This document shows, in pieces, positions 45,371 through 54,226 of a stretch of 64,000 nucleotides of DNA (the stretch's first letter is position 1; each line of letters starts with the position of its first letter). The notes below the pieces were generated by a model that was given only the letters and a program-made list of their open reading frames with translations, ran no database searches and was not told the DNA's origin. The DNA comes from Pseudomonas bubulae (lineage in GTDB: Bacteria; Pseudomonadota; Gammaproteobacteria; Pseudomonadales; Pseudomonadaceae): contig NZ_UYJA01000001.1 of the NCBI RefSeq assembly GCF_900618535.1, forward strand, positions 496,001 to 560,000, read 5' to 3'. The position numbers and the translations under genes are program-made.

Positions 45371-46381
45371 CTATCCCTTCAGCAGCGCCTGCAGGTCATT
45401 GAACAAGGCTAACGGAATTTGCACCCCCTCCGCCTCGCTGCGCGCCCGCGCCTCATACCGGCGTTGCGACGGCAAGCGCGCGCCCTGCCCTTCGATCCCG
45501 GCAAACAAACCCTCGGCCCGGGCCAGATGCTCTTCGGTTGCCGCACCCAGAAAGCGCTGCGGATCAAACGCGATAATCAACTCGCCATGATAAGGCGATG
45601 ACTTGCTCCCCGCGTCGTAAGCCAGGGACTCGGCGCTGGTCAAATCGCCAATCAGGGGCCCGGCAATCAACTCCACCATTGCCGCCAGTGCCGAGCCTTT
45701 ATGCCCGCCAAAGGTCAGCATCGCGCCGGTATCAAGCACCACATTGGCATCGGTGCTCGGCAGCCCTTGAGCGTCAACCCCCCAGCCCTCAGGAATAGCC
45801 TTGCCAGCCCGACGATGTAACTCGATGTCGCCACGGGCAATGGCACTGGTGGCAAAGTCAAAGACAAACGGGTCACGCCCCGCCCGTGGCCAGCCAAAGG
45901 CAATGGGGTTGGTACCGAACACCGGCTGGCAGCCCCCCGCCGGCGCCACCCAGGCATGGCTCGGGTTACAGGCCAGCGTTACCAGCCCCGCCGCGGTCAA
46001 CTGCTCGATTTCCACCCAGAGTGCGGAAAAATGCACACAACGATTGATCGCCAGGGCTGCAATGCCGTTGGCCCGGGTTTTTTCCTGTAACAGCGGCAAA
46101 CCCGCCTGGAACGCCAACTGGGAAAACCCGCCGGCTGCATCCACCCGCACTATCGACGGCGCCTGGTCGATCACCCGCGGCGCGGCATCGGCCGAGACCT
46201 TGCCCGCGCGCAGTGAATTGACACAGCCCAATACCCGGTACAGACCGTGGGACGCGCAACCATCGCGCTCCCCGGCCAGCACCGTGGCGCTCACCGCGCG
46301 GGCATGGGCCTGGTTGAAACCGTTATGCAACAGGATCGATTCGGCAAGCTCGTAAGCCTGGGCCAGGGTCAGTCGTTTCAT
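45371..46381 (-). CDS. Ldh_2-family imine reductase, probable Delta1-pyrroline-2-carboxylate/piperideine-2-carboxylate reductase
   Basis: A 336-residue NAD(P)-dependent enzyme of the malate/L-lactate dehydrogenase type 2 family. Typical segments: AGERDGCASHGLYRV, NRCVHFSALWVEIEQL with the catalytic His, PVFGTNPIAFGWPR, FDFATSAIARGDIELHRR and TFGGHKGSALAAMVELI. The subgroup with these features (DpkA) reduces pyrroline-2-carboxylate to L-proline and piperideine-2-carboxylate to L-pipecolate. Next to the AcnX dehydratase, which makes pyrroline-2-carboxylate, this completes a 3-hydroxyproline-to-proline route. It is convergent to the cluster and 61 bases downstream of the mannitol gene on the same strand. 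Confidence 0.85.
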   Translation of the reverse strand: MKRLTLAQAYELAESILLHNGFNQAHARAVSATVLAGERDGCASHGLYRVLGCVNSLRAGKVSADAAPRVIDQAPSIVRVDAAGGFSQLAFQAGLPLLQEKTRANGIAALAINRCVHFSALWVEIEQLTAAGLVTLACNPSHAWVAPAGGCQPVFGTNPIAFGWPRAGRDPFVFDFATSAIARGDIELHRRAGKAIPEGWGVDAQGLPSTDANVVLDTGAMLTFGGHKGSALAAMVELIAGPLIGDLTSAESLAYDAGSKSSPYHGELIIAFDPQRFLGAATEEHLARAEGLFAGIEGQGARLPSQRRYEARARSEAEGVQIPLALFNDLQALLKG

Positions 46382-46442
46382 GGTCAGCTCCTTGAACAGA
46401 CCTTCCAGACTGGACCATCCTCAGGCTCACGGCTTGATCGGT

Positions 46443-48569
46443 TCAGGCCGTGGGCATGACGAATTCAGCACAGAGCGGGCCATGAAAATACCCGGCAATT
46501 GCGTCAATCAACGCCGCATCCGTGACCGGGTCCAACCCCGGATACGGCTGGCCGTTATAGCTGCCGGTAAACGTCAGGACCGCCTCGATGCTGCCATTGT
46601 CCTGATACAGACTACGCATCTGCTGGCACTCCAGATCCTTGCTGTCAGTGCTGCGCAGCGCATAGTGCAACGCCAGCGCCGCGCCGAACTGCAGGGCACT
46701 GCTATCAATCCCGTGCTTTCTGGCCAGATCGATACTGCGAAAGATCCGTTCGTTACGTTGCAGTTTGCGTAGTGGATCACGTCCGACACGGGCACAGGGG
46801 TCCTTGAAGGAGGTATTGCAGCGCTCCAGAAAGGTGGCTGAAAATGCTGCCACGGCATCTTCCATCTGCGGGTTTTCGGCCACCAGTGCCGGGCCGACTG
46901 CCTCACCGATCAAGCGCTGCGCCAGCTCACTGACGCGCGGGTCGCCCATGCCCTGCCCCAGCCAGGAGTACCCCAGCAGGCTCGCATACCAGGCAATGAT
47001 CGCGTGCGGGCCATTCCACAGCAGGTTCTTGATGACTTGTGGCTGGGTGATGTCGTCGACCGTCTTCACCTGGCGCAAGCGCTCAAGCAGATTGCTGCAG
47101 CGCTGGGCGTACAGGGGCATGTCCGGCTCGCTGTTGAACAGGATCAGATGCAATTGGCTCAAGGCGTTGCTGGACTGGGTAAAAGGTCGAAAGCGGCTGA
47201 TCAGGCGCTCGTACTCGGGCACCGGAGTGCGCGGTGCGGCGCGAGGTGCGTCAGGCTCGTCATCGAGGCTGTTCTGGAACATCTTCGACTTGATCCGCAA
47301 CTGGCGCACCAGCGCTTCGTTGGACAACTTTGAGACGATGCGGCTGACCACCGTTTCTACAAAGTGGGTGTTATCCAGAATCTTGCGGCACAGCTCGGCA
47401 GACACCAGCAACTCCAGTTGCGCCTGCACATGGCGACGCACAAAGTCCGCACCGCCGACCTTGTTCAGCACAATCAAAATGGTCAGCTCACGCCCCCGGC
47501 GCTCGTAGCGGCGCACCAGGCCCCGGGCAATCACCCCGGCCTGCTTGCGAATTGCCGTTTCAGGCAGGCTCAGGCCGATGATTTCCGCCACGTCATACAT
47601 GCGGATCACTGCTTCGGCGTCGTCCATGTCGATCATGCGCAGGTTATCGATGGTCTGATCGAAGGACGTGGCGCTGTAGCGCACACTGAAGCGGCCAAAC
47701 GCCTGGATGGTCTCGCGCAGCATGCGTGAGCGGGTGGCGGCGATGATCTCGCAGGGTCGGGTGTAGCCGTCCCAGTGCGAGAAAATCTGCGTCAGGTAAC
47801 CGCCGCCCATTGCGCCAAAACCATGAATACCGGCACTGAACTGATTGAGGGTGGGCGGGAAACTGTCGGTCAGCGCGGGAGGTCCGAGATCGGGCATGCA
47901 CTCGTTCAAGTCACCCAAAAAACCGTGCATGCTGGTGTAGGCCTTGAGGGCGCAGTCCGCGACTTCAGGCGCTGGCGGCTTGATATCCTCAATCAGGATC
48001 GGCTGGCCGTCGGCACGAATGGCCGACAACAGACCGTTTTGCGAGTCCTCCAGCATAAGGCAATGCTCTGGCAGACAATTGAGCGCGCTAGCCGCCTTGA
48101 GGAAAATCTCCGGGTGGGGCTTGCCCTGGGTCACCTCATCACCGCACACGGTAACGTCGAAATACTTCAGCACATTGGCATTGATCAGGTATTCCTCGGC
48201 GATGGCGCGACGGCTCGACGTAGCCACCGCCATGGTCAGGCCGTATTTGCGCAAGCGCTCCAGCACTTCCAGCAGGCCATCCTTGATCGGCACGCCGTGG
48301 TCACGCACATGGGCCAGCTCCAGCTCGTCGGCACGCTGACGAACCTGGGCATAGGGGAAGTCTTCGCCGTGGTTGGCCCTGGCCAGGGCCTCGGCTTTTT
48401 TGGCACTCAGGCCTAATGAGCCGATCAGTGTTTCTTCACTCAGTGGCGTGCCGTAAATCTCCTCGGCGGCCTGCTTGAGCGTTTTGAAGCGCAAGCGCTC
48501 GGTGTCGAACATGGTGCCGTCCATATCGAAGATGGCACTGAAAATTCTTTTACCCTGAAAATAAATCAT
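46443..48569 (-). CDS. mtlD: Bifunctional mannitol-1-phosphate phosphatase/dehydrogenase (HAD-MtlD fusion)
   Basis: A 708-residue fusion. Residues 1-~215 are a HAD-IA phosphatase: motif I FDMDGTMFDTE (D15, D17), Ser/Thr motif VATSSRR, Lys/Asp motifs GKPHPEIFL and LMLEDSQNG. From about 255 a long-chain mannitol dehydrogenase follows: Rossmann stretch GIHGFGAMGGGYL and catalytic K-x4-N-x2-H as KNLLWNGPH near residue 514. The layout matches bifunctional MtlD of Acinetobacter baylyi, which makes mannitol from fructose 6-phosphate as an osmolyte. ATG 48569 has AAGGAG eight bases upstream; the frame is open further but unsupported. No PTS genes are adjacent, which fits synthesis rather than uptake. 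Confidence 0.88.
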   Translation of the reverse strand: MIYFQGKRIFSAIFDMDGTMFDTERLRFKTLKQAAEEIYGTPLSEETLIGSLGLSAKKAEALARANHGEDFPYAQVRQRADELELAHVRDHGVPIKDGLLEVLERLRKYGLTMAVATSSRRAIAEEYLINANVLKYFDVTVCGDEVTQGKPHPEIFLKAASALNCLPEHCLMLEDSQNGLLSAIRADGQPILIEDIKPPAPEVADCALKAYTSMHGFLGDLNECMPDLGPPALTDSFPPTLNQFSAGIHGFGAMGGGYLTQIFSHWDGYTRPCEIIAATRSRMLRETIQAFGRFSVRYSATSFDQTIDNLRMIDMDDAEAVIRMYDVAEIIGLSLPETAIRKQAGVIARGLVRRYERRGRELTILIVLNKVGGADFVRRHVQAQLELLVSAELCRKILDNTHFVETVVSRIVSKLSNEALVRQLRIKSKMFQNSLDDEPDAPRAAPRTPVPEYERLISRFRPFTQSSNALSQLHLILFNSEPDMPLYAQRCSNLLERLRQVKTVDDITQPQVIKNLLWNGPHAIIAWYASLLGYSWLGQGMGDPRVSELAQRLIGEAVGPALVAENPQMEDAVAAFSATFLERCNTSFKDPCARVGRDPLRKLQRNERIFRSIDLARKHGIDSSALQFGAALALHYALRSTDSKDLECQQMRSLYQDNGSIEAVLTFTGSYNGQPYPGLDPVTDAALIDAIAGYFHGPLCAEFVMPTA

Positions 48570-49183
48570 CAACACAGCTCCTTGTAGCGCGAGCAATTAT
48601 TGGCTGCCCGCGGAAACGCTTTGGATCAAAAACGTGGTTTCAAATACAAATCCCGGGCAGCAGAACGCACCATTGACAGCGGGGCGTGAGTGCACCGGAA
48701 CGGCTGGCGGTCAGAAATAATCAGGCGGAGGGACGTAACAATGGCGCCAGTTGGCGCAGCTGCCCGAGAAGCAGGGTCTCAGGTGGGGGATAGCGAAGTT
48801 TGCGAGAAAGCGGGAAACAAACCCTGTGACTGCACTGATGCAGCATTTGACGTGAGGCCCACAGCTTGCAATCAGGGATGCGAAGTGTGAGCCCAACTGG
48901 CGATTGATACGTGTGATTCCATCCATAAGGGCGTTTTAATTTCCTGTAATACTACGACTGACCTTTTTAGCTATAACCCATGCAACACGTCTAAATCAAG
49001 GATTGCCTTGAGCCACAGGCTGTAACGGCTGCGCAAAAAACCCGTCGGGCCAGGCCCTGACAGGCCGTCATGGCAGGCTCCCTGATGGCGAAGCGCCAAG
49101 CGCAACCCGGCTTGCGACTGTATGATGGCGCGCTTGAGAAACAGGCTCGGGTCTCAAGCCTGCCCACCGTTCAGGAGCTGTGC
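48570..49183 (+). other. 614-bp intergenic region between mtlD and the TonB receptor
   Basis: No convincing gene; short frames at 48690-48890 and on the opposite strand look like noise. No Fur box (GATAAT repeats) was found ahead of the TonB receptor. The region must hold the divergent promoters of mtlD and the receptor, but no boxes could be fixed. Confidence 0.4.
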
Positions 49184-51367
49184 ATGAACATGCTTTACCG
49201 GACTTTCAGCCAGGGAGAGTCCGCCCCGCGATTCTCTCTCAGTTTGTTTAGCCTCGGCCTGCTGCTGGGCAGCGCCATACCTGCGGCACATGCAGCCGGA
49301 ACCGAACTGCCGGCGACGTCGGTGACGGCCACGGACAACGGCGATTATCAAGCCGACAACGCCTGGGTCGGTGGTTTCGAGGCGGCGCCCTTGCTCGATA
49401 CGCCGGCCGCCATTGCGGTGTTTACCGATGCCCTGATTGAAGACCAGCAAGCCCGCCTGCTCAGCGATGTGCTGAAAAACGACGCATCGGTCGGCGAAAG
49501 CTACGCGCCCGTCGGCTACTACGAGAATTTTGTAGTGCGCGGCTTTTCGCTGAACTCGGCCAGCAGCTACAAGATCAATGGCCGCACCATCACCGGCGAG
49601 CAAAATGTCGGGCTGGAAAACAAGCAGCAGGTAGAGCTGCTCAAGGGGCTTTCAGGCCTGCAAAGCGGCGTTTCCGAGCCCGGTGGTGCGGTCAACTATG
49701 TGACCAAGCGGGCAGCCGATGTGCGCTCTGTAACGGTGTCTACCGACGATCGCGGCAGCGGTTACATCGCCACCGATGTGGGGGGCTGGTTCGGCAGCGA
49801 ACAGCAGTTCGGCCTGCGTGCCAACGTTGCCCATGAAGATATTCACTCTTATGTCGAACACGCCAACGGCCAGCGTGACTTCGCCTCTGTGGCGTTCGAC
49901 TGGAACATCAACCCCGATGCCCTGCTGCAACTGGACGTGGAGTATCAGAACAAGGAGCAGCGCTCGGTGCCGGGCTATCAGTTGCTCGGCGGCAGCGAAC
50001 TGCCGCATCACGCCTCGCCGAAAAAGCTGCTGGCGCACCAGAGCGGCTCGAAACCTGTGACCATTGATTCTCTGAATATCAACGGCAACTTCGAATACCG
50101 CTTCAACGACAGCTGGAAAGGCAGTCTGAGCGCCTCACGCAGCAAGGTGGTGATCGACGACTACAGCTCGTTTGCCTGGGGCGGTTGTACTGTCGGCTGC
50201 GTTACACCCAATGTCGGCAACTACTTCACCCCCGAGGGCGGCTACGACATCTATGACTTCCGCAGCCCTGACGATACCCGGCGCAATGATGAGGTGCAGG
50301 CAGCGCTCAGCGGTCGCTTCCATACCGGCGCAATCGGTCATGAGCTGACCGTGGGCAGCAGTGCATTCCGGCGCGTGGTGAATAATCGTGTAGCCATCAA
50401 CCATAGTCTCGGCAGTGGCAATATCGACAGCGAGCCTGAAAACCTCGAGCGCTACAACGGCGCCCTCAACGACAGCCATCGCCGCCTGGACAGCCGCCAG
50501 TACGGGGTGTTTTTCAATGACCTGATCAGCTTCAACGAGCAATGGCAGACCATGATCGGCGGGCGCGAAGTGCGTCTGGATGAAAAGACCTTCGACAATC
50601 AGGGCGACACCACCCGCCACACCCAACGCTATGAATTCCTGCCCCAGGCCGCGCTGATCTACAAACCGGTGCAAAATATGACGCTATACACCCGCTACAG
50701 CAAGGGCCTGTCCCTGGGTGGCACAGCGCCGTGGTTTGCCAGCAATAACTTCGACATCCTGCCACCCACCGTGTCGCGCCAAATAGAGGCCGGGATCAAA
50801 TACGACTGGCAGCGCATGCGCCTGAGCGCCACACTGTTCCAGATCCGCCAGGCGTACCAGTATGCTCGCCCCGAAAATGGCGAGTTCACTTACGTCCAAC
50901 AGGGCCAGCAGAAAAACACCGGCATTGAGCTGGCGGCCAACGGTTGGGCCACTGACCGGCTGCAGATTGCGGCCAGCGTCGCGGCGATCCGCTCCCGGGT
51001 CAGCGGTAGCGGCACGCCCGAATATGAAGGCCACCAGACCATCAACGTACCCACCCTGCGCGCCAGCCTCTACGGCGACTACGCCCTGCCCTGGATCGAC
51101 GGCCTGGCCCTGCTGGGCGGCGTGCAGTACAGCGGCAAGAAATACGCCAGCCAGGTGGGTACGGTACAGGCCGACGCCTACGCCATCTTCAATATCGGCA
51201 GCCGCTACAGCACCCGTATCGAAGGTTACGACACCGTGTTTCGCCTGACCGTCGATAACCTGTTCGACAAGCGCTACTGGCGCGATGTGGGAGAATACAT
51301 GGGCGATAACTATGTCTTCCAGGGCGCGCCGCTGACGGCAAGGTTGAGTGCCTCGATCAACTTCTGA
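49184..51367 (+). CDS. TonB-dependent siderophore receptor
   Basis: A 727-residue outer-membrane receptor from ATG 49184 (AGGAG seven bases upstream); the frame is open further upstream but without a signal. Signal peptide ends near PAAHA. The plug domain (DTPAAIAVFTDALIEDQQ, NFVVRGFSL, LLKGLSGLQSGVSEPGGAVN) and the C-terminal barrel (NLFDKRYWRDVGEYMG, final Phe in ASINF) are of the FhuA/FpvA-like siderophore class. There is no N-terminal signalling (STN) domain and no sigma/anti-sigma pair nearby. Ligand unknown. Confidence 0.9.
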   Translation: MNMLYRTFSQGESAPRFSLSLFSLGLLLGSAIPAAHAAGTELPATSVTATDNGDYQADNAWVGGFEAAPLLDTPAAIAVFTDALIEDQQARLLSDVLKNDASVGESYAPVGYYENFVVRGFSLNSASSYKINGRTITGEQNVGLENKQQVELLKGLSGLQSGVSEPGGAVNYVTKRAADVRSVTVSTDDRGSGYIATDVGGWFGSEQQFGLRANVAHEDIHSYVEHANGQRDFASVAFDWNINPDALLQLDVEYQNKEQRSVPGYQLLGGSELPHHASPKKLLAHQSGSKPVTIDSLNINGNFEYRFNDSWKGSLSASRSKVVIDDYSSFAWGGCTVGCVTPNVGNYFTPEGGYDIYDFRSPDDTRRNDEVQAALSGRFHTGAIGHELTVGSSAFRRVVNNRVAINHSLGSGNIDSEPENLERYNGALNDSHRRLDSRQYGVFFNDLISFNEQWQTMIGGREVRLDEKTFDNQGDTTRHTQRYEFLPQAALIYKPVQNMTLYTRYSKGLSLGGTAPWFASNNFDILPPTVSRQIEAGIKYDWQRMRLSATLFQIRQAYQYARPENGEFTYVQQGQQKNTGIELAANGWATDRLQIAASVAAIRSRVSGSGTPEYEGHQTINVPTLRASLYGDYALPWIDGLALLGGVQYSGKKYASQVGTVQADAYAIFNIGSRYSTRIEGYDTVFRLTVDNLFDKRYWRDVGEYMGDNYVFQGAPLTARLSASINF

Positions 51368-51379
51368 TCATGCTGCATT

Positions 51380-51402
51380 GCAGGGGGCATGTAGCCTCCT
51401 GC
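51380..51402 (+). terminator. Possible terminator hairpin after the TonB receptor
   Basis: GCAGGGGGC (51380-51388) pairs with GCCTCCTGC (51394-51402) through one G-U pair. It starts 13 bases after the stop codon. No T-run follows, so this is tentative. Confidence 0.4.
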
Positions 51403-51570
51403 CTTCACCCTCTTGCATAAAAGGCCTGCGTCCGGAACACACGAACGCTTGTCATTCAGCGACAATTCCCAAGCTTCTCGGTGCTTTCAGCTGGCCGAGA
51501 CGCCAGGTATGGCAATGCTAATTTTCTGCACGCGCCGTGGATCACCCACTGCGCGCACAGGAGATTTACC

Positions 51571-54192
51571 ATGCCAACGGACACCGCCTCTCCCGACTCG
51601 GGCCCCACCTGGTCAGCCCTGTTCAAAGACGACTGGGATACCTTTTGCTCACCGACTTCCCTCGCCGCAGTCGACTCGCCCGCGGCGTATCTGCAGGCGC
51701 TCTACCGGTTTGCCCTGGAAGTGGAGCAAACCGGCAAAGGCACTCAAGACAAAATCACCCTCGCCCAACGTGTACCTGCGCTCAAGGAACTGGTGATCAA
51801 TGCTGAAAACACTTCCCGTCAGTTGCCACTGCTGACGCTGGTCAACGAGGCCCTGAACGCACCGGTCAAAACCTACCTGGACACGCATCGCGACATTTAT
51901 GGCGGCCGCACGGTGCATCAGGTGCTGGCCGAATTACGCTACCCCTTTGAATTGCCTTTCGACCTGGCCCATCAGCAATGCGTGCTGGGGCTTGCGGGCA
52001 ACAAGCCGGGGCTTGGTGCATTGAATTATCGCATCAGCCTGAAACTGCCCTATGACCAGCAGCCGGAGAACAAGTACGGCACGGTGCAGCAGCAAGCCTA
52101 TGAGGCGCAGCGTCTGCTCACCCTGCTCAGCCCTGCACAACAAAACCTGTTGACCGAGGACTTTGAAGAACAGGGCACAGACACCTTTTACAAAAAACAC
52201 TATGGCCACAGCCAGCCCATCACTGACCAACAACGGTTCATGCAGCACACCGGCCTGAGCACCGAGCAGTTCCATGAACTGCTTGCCCACGCCAGCTATC
52301 AGCCGCGCTTGTCTGGCAACGTCGTGCAGACGGCAGATCAGATTGCCCGGGATCACACTGCAGGCGCTCGCTTTATCAATGGCCCCTACAGAACAGGGCA
52401 AAAGAGACTGGGCCTGAGCATCGACTCATCAAAAAAAAACCACCTGCAAAATACAACTCCACAGCGTCATGACCGTTTGCAACGGATGATCCGCCTGCAA
52501 CGCTGGCTCGATATGCCTTTCGCAGATCTGGATACCTTACTCTATAGCATCGCCGGTTGTGAAGGCAGCAGCCCTGAACACCTTGCCATCAACGACAACA
52601 GCATGCGTGCAATGGGTGTCTTTCGCTACCTGAACCAACGCTATGGCCTGACGCCCGGAACATTTTCGGCATGGCTTTACCACATGCCCGTTCATGGGGT
52701 CGGGCAACACCCATCGCTATTCGACCAGGTGTTCAACCCGCCGCACTGGCTCAACGCCCCCCTGACTCTCGACAACCAGCCGCTGGATCTCGGTACGACA
52801 CAAGGGGTTCTGTATCGGGCCTGTGGCGCTCTGGGCCTCGAAGACACACCACAGTCCCTGGGGTTGCTGAAAACCCGTACCAAGCAATATTTCGCCACGC
52901 CTCGCCGGAATATCGAGACGTTTTCCAGCTTTTACCGACAGGCCACATTACCCGCAATGTTCGGACTGTCAGTCATGGACTGCGATCATCTGTGCCAGTT
53001 GCTGGGGGGCAAAACCTACCACCAGCAACTGGTCAAGCCGGGCTTGCGTCAGTCAGGCAGCAACTCGCCAGCGGACTTTCTCGATGTGTTGATGCAACTG
53101 GACTGGGCGGTTAGCTGGCTCAATGACAGCGGTAAAAGCGTTCAACAGTTACGCCAGCAATTGTTACTGGAGAGCACGTTGCTGCCCTCCTCCGTACAGC
53201 AGCGGCTCACGCAGGTCGAGGCGGTGTTGCAACGCATGCCCCAATATCTGCTGGCGCAATCCACACTCGATGAGCTGGACTTGCCGCAACCGGAAGCCGG
53301 TAGCAAACCCCTTGCCTACACCTGGAATGTGCTGCTGGCCAAAGGACTGCTCCGGGTCCAGTCCATGCTGCCCGCGCAACCCAAAGCGGACAGCCTGGAA
53401 AAAGGCGTGGCCTACATGGTCGACAAATACGTCAACCTGAGCCCCGATGCGGGGCGCAACCAGGCACTCAAGGCCCGGGTCAAGCAGATACTCAATACGC
53501 AGCTGTCCGCAGCCTACTCACAATTGCATCCTTTCAAGAAAGAAATAGATCAATTACTCAAGGATACCTCCCTGGCCAGCGAGGCCCCCGAGCTGATGAA
53601 ACAGGCCTTCAGGCAAGCTTCGCGTATTTTCGCCAGTGCCCTTGGCAGTGATAAACCCAATGAATCCCTCAAACACCTGCTGCTGTTCTTTCCCCATGCA
53701 GAAACCGAGCTGCAACTGCCCATCAGCCGTGAAGCCCTGCAGGCTTTTCTGCTTGACCCCGGTTGGCTGGAGTCCGAGCAATCGGCACATTCAACCCTCA
53801 AGTTAACCCTGAGCACCCTGTATCTGTTCCAGAGGTTCAGTCATTTCAGCGACGTTTACGGGATTAACCACGCCACACTGCTCAATTATCTGAACCAGGC
53901 CAACCCTCAAAAACAGAACGGCGAACAAACCGGTCTGAACTCGCAAACCAGCGAATTGCTGGCCCAGATGCTGGGGTGGAACGCCAGCGAGATAGAGGTA
54001 TTGATAAAGCCCCTGCTGGAAAAACGCGTGCGCTCGATGACTGAACTGGACTGGCTGATGCGCTGCCATGAGACCGCCAGGCAGACAGGTCTTTCGGCAA
54101 GCATGTTGCTGATGGCGACAGGCTTGACCGCCACCTTCAGTTCCGATGACTGGCAGCAGGTCGGCAGCGCCGTCTTCGCCACCGCCCCATGA
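51571..54192 (+). CDS. Tc toxin A-component N-terminal protein, TcaA-like (VRP1 family)
   Basis: An 873-residue protein from ATG 51571 (AGGAG seven bases upstream). The VRP1-type N terminus (FCSPTSLAAVDSPAAYLQAL, then YRFALEVEQ) and TYLDTHRDIYGGRTVHQVLA, YPFELPFDLAHQQ are hallmarks of the Salmonella plasmid virulence/TcdA N-terminal alpha-helical shell. It supplies the first half of the pentameric pore-forming A subunit that is encoded as one giant gene in TcdA-type loci. It ends 34 bases before the tcaB-like gene. There is no signal peptide, as usual for Tc toxins. Confidence 0.88.
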   Translation: MPTDTASPDSGPTWSALFKDDWDTFCSPTSLAAVDSPAAYLQALYRFALEVEQTGKGTQDKITLAQRVPALKELVINAENTSRQLPLLTLVNEALNAPVKTYLDTHRDIYGGRTVHQVLAELRYPFELPFDLAHQQCVLGLAGNKPGLGALNYRISLKLPYDQQPENKYGTVQQQAYEAQRLLTLLSPAQQNLLTEDFEEQGTDTFYKKHYGHSQPITDQQRFMQHTGLSTEQFHELLAHASYQPRLSGNVVQTADQIARDHTAGARFINGPYRTGQKRLGLSIDSSKKNHLQNTTPQRHDRLQRMIRLQRWLDMPFADLDTLLYSIAGCEGSSPEHLAINDNSMRAMGVFRYLNQRYGLTPGTFSAWLYHMPVHGVGQHPSLFDQVFNPPHWLNAPLTLDNQPLDLGTTQGVLYRACGALGLEDTPQSLGLLKTRTKQYFATPRRNIETFSSFYRQATLPAMFGLSVMDCDHLCQLLGGKTYHQQLVKPGLRQSGSNSPADFLDVLMQLDWAVSWLNDSGKSVQQLRQQLLLESTLLPSSVQQRLTQVEAVLQRMPQYLLAQSTLDELDLPQPEAGSKPLAYTWNVLLAKGLLRVQSMLPAQPKADSLEKGVAYMVDKYVNLSPDAGRNQALKARVKQILNTQLSAAYSQLHPFKKEIDQLLKDTSLASEAPELMKQAFRQASRIFASALGSDKPNESLKHLLLFFPHAETELQLPISREALQAFLLDPGWLESEQSAHSTLKLTLSTLYLFQRFSHFSDVYGINHATLLNYLNQANPQKQNGEQTGLNSQTSELLAQMLGWNASEIEVLIKPLLEKRVRSMTELDWLMRCHETARQTGLSASMLLMATGLTATFSSDDWQQVGSAVFATAP

Positions 54193-54226
54193 GCGCAACG
54201 CTCATACATCTTTCCGAGGAATGTCC

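Noticed and set aside
48690..48890. A 66-codon plus-strand frame in the mtlD-receptor gap
   Set aside because: Composition looks random, there is no ribosome site, and the opposite frame is equally open.
48900..49183. A Fur box ahead of the TonB receptor
   Set aside because: I looked for GATAAT-type repeats and found none, so iron regulation is not claimed.
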